Assembly (NCBI RefSeq): GCF_047948215.1
Contig: NC_134465.1
Location: forward strand, 46,593,946-46,657,945
Direction: 5' to 3'
Length of the DNA: 64,000 nucleotides
From: Lycorma delicatula
Lineage: Eukaryota; Arthropoda; Insecta; Hemiptera; Fulgoridae
The number at the start of each line of letters is the position of its first letter. Positions within the stretch are counted from its first letter, which is position 1. Shown here one piece after another: positions 40,110-48,799 of this stretch. Under the pieces are notes generated by a model, which saw only the letters and a list, made by a program, of their open reading frames with translations, ran no database searches and was not told where the DNA came from. Position numbers and translations under genes: made by a program.

Positions 40110-40960
40110 TCAACCAAGATATTGAGATACTAACAAACTAGATATTTCTTATAAATACAATTTATTACTCTGAAACCATACAAAATAAAATAAATAATAT
40201 TAATTCAATAAAGGTTTATTTAAATATAGTTAAATTTTAAAAAACCAGAATACAGTCCAATTTACTAAAGACGTTATAACGACTGATAATGTTAATTCCT
40301 AACATTAACAACTAGACAACACAAGAGAAATCTAAAGTTCATACAATTTAGTAAAAGTATTACTTTTACTATTTACAACAGAACTACCCTACACTTTATG
40401 AATGAGTAGAATACTGTTACTTTCATTCCTAATCACAAATAACTCATCGAACAATTTCCTGCATTCACGCACTGTTCACAGTGGAATGCTCATGACGTAC
40501 TCTTCACTTGTTTTCACCACACGTTTACAGACATTGTTGTCACCGCAACCTCGTCGAACTCGTGCTTGCAAAACTGCTCTGTCATCGCTTATGATCATGA
40601 ATACACCGAACACGGCCTCGCAGTCTACTGACCGTTCCCGCTGGTCCCTGGCAGTATTTATATCCCCTGACTTGTAGAATCAGTACCCGTCTCGTCCCTT
40701 TAATTTTTGAAGCGTAATAATTTTCATCTTCTGCGTCCTTAGGTTTTTTCTATAAATTCTTTTTCTGGTCCGGTAACCGTTCTGATAGAACAACAGCTTT
40801 TGTAGGTACGATTTTCTGTATTATAAGAAACAAATTGTTAAAAATACGTGAGAAAATAATCCCTTTTAGTTCCTTCTGAATTCTTCTTTTTATTTTTATT
40901 TCTTCTTAATTGGAAAATGTCCGTTACCCTGGTTCATTATAATGGTCCTGTTACAATACC
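40110..40960 (-). repeat. Candidate solo LTR
   Basis: Read on the minus strand the stretch begins near 'tgtaacaggaccattataat' (40955). It then has a TATA-like 'gatataaatactg' (about 40668-40656), a GC-richer block after it and 'aataaacctttattg' (about 40220), as in an LTR with promoter, start and poly-A site. No second LTR, primer site or gag/pol frame is found. The exact ends and TSD are not established, so this is a suggestion only. Confidence 0.35.
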
Positions 40961-41113
40961 ATAGATTACATTATAGAGTTAATGACATGGAAATATACTT
41001 GTATTTTTGTTATTTTATTAAATTAATTAACCACTAAATTAATTACGTTTAAAAAGCCTTTATTTATTTTGCCTATAATATTCCCAACTAAAGTATAATA
41101 TAACCTATAATCT

Positions 41114-41116
<3 letters not shown>

Positions 41117-41146
<30 letters not shown>
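41117..41146. repeat. TA microsatellite
   Basis: About 14 TA units. Confidence 0.85.
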
Positions 41147-41148
<2 letters not shown>

Positions 41149-41149
41149 T

Positions 41150-41640
41150 GATCCCAATCACCCAATGGAGCATAAATTAGAGGCTTTTAGATACATGATA
41201 GATAGACTGCATGAATTACCATTAACGAAACCAGCATTTAAAAGAGTTGAACACTATTTTTTATACAACAGAAGATAAAAGGTATAAAAAATAAATGATA
41301 AGAAAAACCAAAAATAAATTAAATGAAATTAAAACAACAAACGATAAAGAAACCTTTAAATGGAATAAATTAACATTTACAGGAAAAGAAATTTACCCAA
41401 TTAAACAATTCTTTACGAAAATAAGATAAAAATGGCTATAAATATAAATAACACACTTAAAAGGATTTTTAATTGTAACATAGAAGAAAAAAATATATAT
41501 AAAAATAACGGTATACACAAAGTAAAATATTAATGTAATGCAGCATTGGACAAACGGGAAGAAAATTAAAATTAATTTATAGCGAACACATGAGATGTTC
41601 ACAATTGTATTAAATGAAGAAGAATGTACATTTTAGAAAT
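41150..41640 (+). pseudogene. Penelope-like retroelement relic (RT end and GIY-YIG)
   Basis: The first frame reads 'HPMEHKLEAFRYMIDRLHEL', typical of the end of a reverse-transcriptase region. It is followed by a lysine-rich linker, then 'GIHKVKY' and, after a one-base shift, 'IGQTGRKLKLIYSEHMR'. The pair GI(Y/H)..(Y)IGQTGR..K.RY.EH is the GIY-YIG endonuclease pattern used by Penelope-like elements to nick the target. Frameshifts and stops are many. A second scrap with YYIGQTGRTF is at 55685. Confidence 0.55.
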
Positions 41641-41644
41641 TTTT

Positions 41645-42090
41645 TAATTAAAAAGCAACAATAAAACAATCATAAATGAGTAGATCAACAATCAATCGGA
41701 TGTCCTTTTCTAGAACCTAAATTTATGGAAAACAGGAAATAGATAAATAGAATCAAAAGATAAGTATAACCGTTAATAAAAAATAAACAAGAAGAAAGCC
41801 AGATAAGGAATGACATCAAATATAGAAAGGAGCGTAGAACTAGTGCTATATAAAGATTAAAAGAAATTTAAAAAGTACCAGTACAATAAGTTTTGACAAT
41901 TGAGTGATTCTGAAACGCGTCATCGTGATAAAAGAACGAAGCTAAAAAAAGGTAAACAGTATTCATCATAGTAACTTACTCCTATGTTTATACTGATGAT
42001 GTCCAATCTTTACTAAAAAGTACAGTCACTTATTATTAAAAAGTAACTTCGTCTATCCTTCCAAAAGAAGACAAGAGAAATATTACTTGT
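41645..42090. other. No gene seen
   Basis: AT-rich, with the phrase 'gaaacgcgtcatcgtgataa' near 41914, perhaps the end of the preceding retroelement relic. Confidence 0.3.
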
Positions 42091-42091
42091 G

Positions 42092-43432
42092 CAGAGCGTT
42101 TCATAATGTTCTTCGGAGTTTTGAAAATTCATTAACAAAAAACTATTTCACTGATAAGAATAAAACAAGTACTGTACAAAAGAATACTTCAAATAGTTTT
42201 TTCCACATATACTATGCAGTTAGTAAACCATTTGCTCGCTAGGCATCGACAGTAGAGAAAATGGCTGCCACGGAAAGCGAGCAGTAGTTTTGTGTGTTAG
42301 AATTTCACTTGTCAAAGTCAGTAATTTCTGTGCAACGTGCGTTTCGGTTGAAATTTCATAAGGAGCCACCATTCAATTCGTTCACGGTATAAACAATTCA
42401 GTGAAACTGGTTGCTTGTGCAAGCGAAAATCAATTGGTCGTCCATCAACCTCAGAAGTCAATGTCGAACGTGTGCGTGCAAGTTTCATTCGCAGCCCGTC
42501 AAAATCGACTGCGGCTGCAGGCAGAGAATTAGGAATTCCGAAAATTACAGTGCGGAGAGTTCTCCGTAAACGTTTATTATGCAAACCTTCAATTATTATG
42601 CAAATCTTCAATTAATCCAGCGTCTTTCTGATGGAGATAAAACAAGTAGGCTCGATTTTGGTTACAGTTACAGGAAAAGATGTTGTTAGATGAAGGTTTT
42701 GTAAACAAGATAATTTTCAGCGATGAAGCTGCTTTCCATATTAGCGGCAAAGTAAACCGTTATAACGTGCGAGTTTGGGGAACTGAAAACCCACACACTT
42801 ATGTGGAACACGTTCGAGATTCTCCGAAAGTAAACGTTTTTTGTGCGATCTCTCGTGAGGCAGTGTATGGGCCGTTTTTTTTTATGTTAACGACAGTAAC
42901 CGGCATGATATACCTGGATATGTTACAATTACGGCTTATGCTTCAGCTACTCAACGACTTCATTTTCCAGCAAGATGGTTGTCCTACCCGTTTTCATAAC
43001 GAGGTTCGACAGTACCTTAACACAACATTACCTCGGCGCTGGATAGGACGTGCGTCTGAAGAAGACCAACACATTATGCTGTGGCCACCAAGATCACCAG
43101 ACCTCACGCCACGTGATTTCTTTCTCTGGGGTTACGTGAAAGATAAGGTGTTTATCTCACCAATGCCGCACGATATCGCTGAGCTAAAGAATCGCATAAT
43201 CGGTGCGGTCAAACTCTATCGAAAATGACATGTTAGAACGAGTTTGGCAAGAGCTAGAGACTTTCGTGTTGATGTGTGCCGTGTCACCAGAAGAGCATAT
43301 ATTGAACATTTATAGATTTTAACAAAAACTGTTTGAGTCCCTTCATCACCTCGTACAACTTTCATTTAGGTAAATTAAATACTTTTTTGTACTGAAGTTT
43401 TGTAACTTCTAAGAACATTATGAAACGCTCTG
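42092..43432 (+). mobile_element. Mariner-like transposon, family G, complete ends
   Basis: The left end cagagcgtttcataatgttc is an exact inverted match to the right end (complement of gaacattatgaaacgctctg at 43413-43432). TA follows at 43433-43434, and the left TA is mutated. About 1.34 kb with one transposase gene on the plus strand. It is the only plus-strand element of this kind with both ends here. Confidence 0.9.
42261..43325 (+). pseudogene. Family G transposase, frameshifted
   Basis: It starts at ATG 42261 ('MAATESEQ' then a stop, 'FCVLEFHLSKSVISVQRAF'), with frameshifts before the piece 42415-42615 ('SIGRPSTSEVNVERVRASFI', 'GRELGIPKITVRRVL') and before the long piece 42680-43228. 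The latter holds 'IIFSDEAAFH' (first Asp), 'FIFQQDGCP' (second Asp) and 'WPPRSPDLTPRDFFLWG' (third Asp). There are 46 residues between the second and third Asp, including a 'RASEEDQHIML' insert. The end 'SIENDMLERVWQELE' is in another frame. All catalytic residues remain, but at least three shifts kill it. Confidence 0.85.
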
Positions 43433-43434
43433 TA

Positions 43435-43701
43435 TAACTCAACACAATATTTCGGCTTGCAAGTAAGGGCCTTATTACTGTTCCGTTGCTTTTTTTCTTA
43501 ATAAATTACTCGCACCGAACAAATTCAAAGATTTTTTCTTGATTTATTTAAAATTGAATTAAACGATTTTCTTTAAATGGAAAAATATCATTCGTTTCTT
43601 TACTAATTTTTAAATAACCCTAAACAAAAAATATATTCTACCTCCCGTTTAACGTGTATATAAATACGTGCTCAAAGAAAATTTATTAACACCTTCTGAA
43701 T
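43435..43701. other. No gene seen
   Basis: A short AT-rich spacer between mariner G and a LINE. Confidence 0.3.
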
Positions 43702-44161
43702 TGTTAGTATTTTTTTTTTCGTCTTCAGTCATTTGACTGGTTTGATGCAGCTCTCCAAAATTCCCTATCTAGTGCTAGTCGTTTCATTTCAGTATACCCT
43801 CTACATCCTACATACCTAACAATTTGTTTTACATATTCCAAACGTGGCCTGCCTACACAATTTTTCCCTTCTACCTGTCCTTCCAATATTAAAGCGACTA
43901 TTCCAGGATGCCTTAGTAAGTGGCCTATAAGTCTGTCTATTCTTTTAATTATATTTTTCCAAATGCTTCTTTCTTCATCTATTTGCTGCAATACCTCTTC
44001 ATTTGTCACTTTATCCACCCATCTGATTTTTAACATTCCTCTATAGCACCACATTTCAAAAGCTTTTCTTCCCAAGTTTCACTTCCATATAAAGCGACAC
44101 TCCAAACATACACTTTCAAAAATCTTTTCCTGACATTTAAATTCATTTTTGATGTTAGTAT
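43702..44161 (-). mobile_element. 5'-truncated LINE with 9-bp target duplication
   Basis: Direct repeats tgttagtat at 43702-43710 and 44153-44161 flank the LINE copy 43711-44152, whose T-run at 43711-43719 is the poly-A. On the minus strand it encodes the C-terminal part of the LINE protein: 'IRWVDKVTNEEVLQQIDEER', 'LIGHLLRHPGIVALILEG', 'GRPRLEYVKQI', 'EMKRLALDREFWR'. The frame 44075-43725 is open to the end. 5' truncation plus poly-A plus TSD shows target-primed reverse transcription. Confidence 0.85.
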
Positions 44162-44214
44162 ATATATTAATAAAATGTAATAACAATTTAGGTGACGTTA
44201 TGTAAGTTATGTCT

Positions 44215-44555
44215 AGTTTTTATGAATTCTAACCCACCGGGTTGGTCTAGTGGTGAACGCGTCTTCCCAAATCAGCTGATTTATAGGTCAAGAGTTCCAT
44301 TGTTCAAGTCCTAGTAAAGACAGTTACTTTTTTACGGATTTGAATACTAGATCGTGGATACTTATGTTCTTTGGTGGTTGGGTTTCATTCAATTAACTAT
44401 ACATCTCAGGAATGGTCGAACAGAAACTGTATAAGACTGCACTTCATTTACACTCATACATAATATCATCCTTATTAATCTTCTGAAGTAATACCTGAAC
44501 GGTAATTCCCGAAGGCTAAACAGGAAAAAGAAAGAAAAGAAGTTTTTCTGAATTC
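44215..44555 (+). mobile_element. Complete SINE (H1) with ~15-bp target duplication
   Basis: agtttttatgaattc (44215-44229) and agtttttctgaattc (44541-44555) differ at one base and flank the SINE 44230-44540. The A-box-like tggtctagtgg is at 44243-44253 and the B-box-like gttcaagtcc at 44302-44311. The gap is wider than in an ordinary tRNA and holds the 'aaatcagctgattt' palindrome. Body, shared tail ('cttctgaagtaatacctgaa') and 'aggaaaaagaaagaaaagaa' end follow. Confidence 0.85.
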
Positions 44556-44559
44556 CGTT

Positions 44560-45140
44560 TATGAGAGAAAAAAATAATATAAAGACTAGTTCATTAAATG
44601 GATGCTTGTGCCCGTATTACCGTTAGTGTTCAATTAAAAGAATTATATCAGGAATGATCGAATTAAGGATAAGAAATTCTAAGCTGTAATTGGATAATTA
44701 GTTGAAAGGACGTACAATTAATTAAATAAATATTAATGATTTGCTTCAAAATCATTAACTATTTACTACTTACTACTATAGTATTAACATTTTTGCAGAT
44801 GATGACGTAACATATCTAAAAAACTTGAAAATTCAATTACGTAAGTCGAAAACTTATTCACTGGATAACGATCTAACTTTAAAAATGGTTAAATCCATTT
44901 TGATTCTAGAATAGATGTTACTTTTTTAACAGCGTAAATAGAATATTCAATACTGATCGTATTTATGATTACCATAAAATTTCTCAGTATTTTAATAGAT
45001 CAAAATTTTCTTTAGATGATAAAATTAAATTCATTTGTAATTTGCAACAAAATCAAACCGTAATGTTTTGTTCCCAACTACTTTAATGAAGTTCAAAACT
45101 TGTCATTTTTATTATTAAATATTTATTATGCTTATATACA
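44560..45140 (+). other. Mostly unassigned; weak reverse-transcriptase scrap
   Basis: At 44787-44915 the plus strand reads 'INIFADDDVTYLKNLKIQLR' and later 'LTLKMVKSILIL', which fits a reverse transcriptase around the FADD block. The remainder is broken by stops, so the element cannot be classified. Around it nothing else is recognised. Confidence 0.35.
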
Positions 45141-45142
45141 GA

Positions 45143-45445
45143 GTGTATCACGAAGTACTCCTGAGATTTTCATAATCTAATCTACTGGTGAAAAATAATA
45201 AAAGTCTATATAAACATATACTCTAAAATACTTCGTTTGCGATCAACGACTAGTGAAAGATTTTGCTCGGATTTTAGCTACCCTGGTGAAATGAGATCGT
45301 ACTAAATTTTTTGTACCGTTAATTAAGCAACAAAATAAGTAATGTTTATGGGTTTTGACCTAAAAAATCGAATAAAATAGGCTCCAGAACTGTATCTGGA
45401 GTAGTTTTTGAAAACTTTGTAGTGAAACCAATAAATTGGGATAAA
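45143..45445 (+). repeat. Repeat E copy
   Basis: After TA it starts cagagtgtatcacgaag and follows the E pattern: 'cttcgtttgcgatcaacgac', 'ggtgaaatgagatcgtacta', 'ccagaactgtatctggagta'. Close to the copy at 56588. No protein is encoded. Confidence 0.65.
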
Positions 45446-45814
45446 AAAACTCTCTTTTTTATGTTTTTTAACGTACCATAACTTTTTTAAATGGGTAATC
45501 AACACGAAAAAAACACGAAAAACTATTAAATAAAACTTGTAGAAAATTTAATTCTAAACAAAATGGTTTAAGATAATTTAAATAAAACAAAGAAAAGTTA
45601 GAAAAAATTCGAATTTTATCTAGAAACAAAGTACATTATACGTACCAGTTTATAAAATGTTAGAAACCTTTTATAAACAGGTTGGAAACCATATATAAAG
45701 CCTCTTGGGTTAGCTATTTGGCATTAAACGGATATACATTGTGTATATCCATGTGTAGAGGATGAGTTCATATTTTGGAGAAGATGATTGAAATGCAGAG
45801 GATGAATCATATTT

Positions 45815-46020
45815 TGACCTCCGTAGGGGGAGGACATCCTTGTTTCGATCCCGGTCACCACACAACCCCCTCCGTTCCTAACCCTGATGAGCTTTACCGG
45901 AGGTCATGTTTCAGAACCTCTGAACCAAGAAACACATTGCAATCAGAGGTGTTCGGCCTTTATCAGAATACCACATACGCAGATGCCTCGGCAGACATTT
46001 CCATCATTGTATTTACACAA
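45815..46020 (+). repeat. Repeat J, copy 1 (GC-richer)
   Basis: Shares with 54648-54790 the order 'tgacc.ccgtaggggg', 'cctatcc/ctaaccctgatg', 'gagctttac.ggaggtcat' and 'tt.gaaacc'. A retroelement 5' or 3' untranslated part is likely. A 108-codon frame (45775-46101) shows no domain. Confidence 0.5.
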
Positions 46021-46099
46021 CCTATTATTGCCTTTGTATGGCCTCTTACAACCACGAACATCTACTTATCAAACCTTGTGACTTTCGTAGTGCATTATT

Positions 46100-46950
46100 A
46101 AACACGTATTTCGATTGTCTAAAAAAAATCTTTTAATATTTTCATTTGATCTCGGTGCAGAAAAGATGTTAAGTTTAAAACTTTAAAAAAAATAAACTAC
46201 CTATTTGATTACAAAACAAGTTACATTAAAATTTATAAATTTTTTTGCGTTTAATTACGTTAAACTTATATTTTACTTTCCTATCTAGAAAGCCCTGTAG
46301 CTCTAGAAGTGAAAGCACCTTAATCGGTTCAATTTCGGCATATGCGGTTTTCACCTGATTTTGACCTAAGAAACCAATAAAACAGGATGAAGTTTTTCCG
46401 GATATTAATGTGTATATCCTATAAAAAACCTATATCCATAAATAAACCTTTAATAAAAAATTAATCATAAATTTTTGTATTCAATATTTTTCAAAATACG
46501 TATAAACAATTCAAATCGGATGATTCTTTTTGAAACACGCATATTTTATTACAGTTTTTTTATTGTTTTTTTTTTTTTTATTTTATTTTAATAGTAATTT
46601 ACAAAATAATGAACTCATTTTTGTATTTATTTTTTTCATAAGTTATTTATTTCTAATTTATCCTGAAATAAAACGGACAAATAGTAATAAAAAAATTTAT
46701 TTTTTCTACTTGAATCATGAAATCATTTAAAACGTTTCCTTCAAATCATTAATTATATTTTTCATAAAAAATAATTAATATAATAATGGATAAATTTTAA
46801 TTAAAATTAATTATATTTTATTTAATGTTCTAGAAAAAAAAACTACATGCACTATTAATTTTAATTTCTCTCTCGATATGGGTTAAATGCAATACAAATT
46901 TTATTAAACTTTCTTTTATTTATATCCAAACGGCCTACAAAGGACCTGGT
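46100..46950. other. No gene seen
   Basis: AT-rich, T-rich in the middle. The piece 46290-46420 faintly recalls repeat E but is too diverged to call. Confidence 0.35.
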
Positions 46951-46954
46951 TAAT

Positions 46955-47387
46955 ATCATGTTTTCATTGATTTTTCATTTCTTCGTACTTCCTTCATTTT
47001 CTTGCAGTCCAACCAATCTTCTTCTGTTCATTTTCTTTCTTCATTCGCAAGAACCCCCTAAATTATAAATTAACTTCTATAAACTTCATTCTATCCAAAC
47101 AGACTTTTCCTTTTATTCCTTTTGAAGTTCCTCTTTTATGCTTTATCAATCCTTTTTGGATTTTTAGTTTCCAAAGTTCTTTGAAGATTTCTTTATTTAA
47201 TATTTTTAGATTCGAGGAAATTTAATTTTCTTTTTCTGATTGCGAATTTTAAATCTTTTCGGTTCTTTAAATCTCCTTATTGAGTTTACCTTTCTTTTGT
47301 CTTTCTTCGACTGTAGATTTTCCTAAGAATTTTCCTTCCTTGATTAGATTATCTAGACCGGTCAGATTATTTATTTTAAATGAATTA
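46955..47387 (-). pseudogene. Possible Penelope-like 5' coding relic
   Basis: On the minus strand the codons are lysine-rich ('LIKEGKFLGKSTVEERQKK', 'NKEIFKELWKLKIQKGLIKH', 'KRGTSKGIKGKV') with few stops for so AT-rich a stretch. The segment lies downstream of the hammerhead-like motif at 48751-48792 once the inserted D2 element is removed. That is the order expected at the 5' end of a Penelope-like element. There is no diagnostic motif. Confidence 0.3.
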
Positions 47388-47389
47388 TA

Positions 47390-48717
47390 CAGGGTTATCA
47401 TAAAAGAATGGTGCGATTTTGAACATGGATTAAATTAAAACAGAATTACTTACAGTTTATGTTTTTTTATTTTTCAAATTTGTCGTCTCAAACATTTTTT
47501 TACGTAATTAATAAATTTCAATATGTGCGCCCTTAGTCGCTCGACAAATGTCCGAACGACACTCAACTTCTCTCCAAACATTAGTTAACATTTCTTCGTT
47601 AATGGTTGTCATTGCTTCATTAATCCTGTTTTTAAGCGGTTTAGCTAGCGAATTTTTTGTGTATAAACAACGCTTTTGATGTACCCCCACAAGAAAAAAT
47701 CGCAAGGTGTCAGGTCTGGACTCCTTGGAGGCCAAAGTACGGGTCCTTGCCGGCCTATCCATCGATCTCCAAATTTTTCGTTCAAAGCGTTCGTGGCCGA
47801 TGCATTGAATTGCGGGGGAGCACCATCTCGTTGGAAATGAAGTTGATGAATGTTTTCGAGTTCATCCGGCTGATGAAAGCAATAATCGGTTAACATGTCA
47901 AGATACACAACTCAATTAATTGTTTTTCAGGAAAGAAGAAAGGCCCCATTATACGATTTTTCATCACACTATACCAAACATTAACTTTAGGCGAACCGCG
48001 TTGTTTCTCAATAATCGCGTGTGGGTTTTCAGAGCCCCATATTCGTGAATTGTATCTGTTAACGCATCCATTCACATGGAATGTAGCTTCGTCTGTAAAA
48101 ATTATATCGTCTAAAAATGATTCGTTTTCGCTTATTCTGTCCGACATATCAACAGCGAAATTGTAACGTTTTACACCATCATTGGGTTTCAATTCCTGCA
48201 GTATCTGGATTTATAAGCGTGTAATTTCAGTTTTTAATGTAAAACTTTGTGAACTGTTGATTTTGGAATACCTAATTCGACGCTTCGACGGGGGATGGAC
48301 TTCCCAGGACTTCTAATTGCCGATCGTCTAATTAGTTCAACCGTTTCGTCTGGTACACTTGGTCTGCCGGTTGATCTCTGTTTCTTAACCGATCCGGTTT
48401 CTTCGAATCGTTTGAAACGACGTGTTATGTTATTTTTGTGTGGAGGATCTGTTCCGAATTCACGTCGAAACGCACGTTGAAATAAAATTACGTATTGTAA
48501 TTCAGCCATCAATAAAACACATTTTGCTTTGTCTTTATCCGAGAACATAGTAATTCACTAAAGTCACCGCAACAACAATACAAGAACTGACGTTGTGGTT
48601 ACAACTGCTGAAACTTTTGGGTTGGAGGCTTTCAGGGATACCAATATAACATCTAGAAATTCCCTACAATCGTCCTATGAATTACTGAAACTGCACCATT
48701 CTTTTATGATAACTCTG
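47390..48717 (-). mobile_element. Mariner-like transposon D, copy 2, complete
   Basis: The left end cagggttatcataaaagaat and the right end (complement of cttttatgataactctg) are bounded by TA at 47388-47389 and 48718-48719. 1,328 bp. Very close to copy 1 (12413-13462) but without its large deletion. It is inserted in AT-rich DNA next to the ribozyme-like motif. Confidence 0.9.
47508..48548 (-). pseudogene. Family D transposase, copy 2, frameshifted
   Basis: Pieces: 48548-48234 ('MFSDKDKAKCVLLMAELQ', 'FRREFGTDPPHKNNITRRF', 'FEETGSVKKQRSTGRPS', 'SPGKSIPRRSVELGIPKSTV'), 48192-47890 ('FTDEATFHVNGCVNRYNSR', 'SPKVNVWYSVMKNRIMGPFF'), 47908-47645 ('HFQRDGAPPQF', 'RWIGRQGPVLWPPRSPDLTP', 'CDFFLWG') and 47762-47508 ('RINEAMTTINEEMLTNVWRE'). 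Each step changes frame, so at least three small indels have occurred. The three Asp residues (TDEA, QRDG, PCDFF) are kept, with 41 residues between the last two. The pattern is of the DD41D (rosa-like) kind. Confidence 0.85.
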
Positions 48718-48750
48718 TATAATAATTTCCATTTACCAACTATTTTTCTT

Positions 48751-48792
48751 ATGTCCGAGCGCTTTCGGATATTAATCCATCATCAGGAACAT
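48751..48792 (-). ncRNA. Hammerhead-ribozyme-like motif, copy 1 (well preserved)
   Basis: On the minus strand, in order: stem I auguuc, core CUGAUGA, one extra U, stem II ggau-uaau-aucc (four pairs), GAAA, the palindrome GCGC, UC (cleavage site), stem I partner ggacau. Five Watson-Crick pairs and one wobble close stem I. All invariant bases of the hammerhead core are present. The very short self-complementary helix III is as known in Penelope-like elements, where two molecules are thought to pair. It is expected to cleave the element's own RNA at its 5' edge. Confidence 0.75.
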
Positions 48793-48799
48793 TTATATG

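Noticed and set aside
40402..40677. 91-codon frame rich in Ser, Thr and Arg
   Set aside because: It is antisense to a candidate LTR and shows no domain or codon signal.
41970..42010. Third hammerhead candidate (ctgatgatgtcc)
   Set aside because: The CUGAUGA-like word is present but no GAAA and no pairing stems follow.
42318..42611. 97-codon minus-strand frame
   Set aside because: Antisense to the N-terminal part of the family G transposase.
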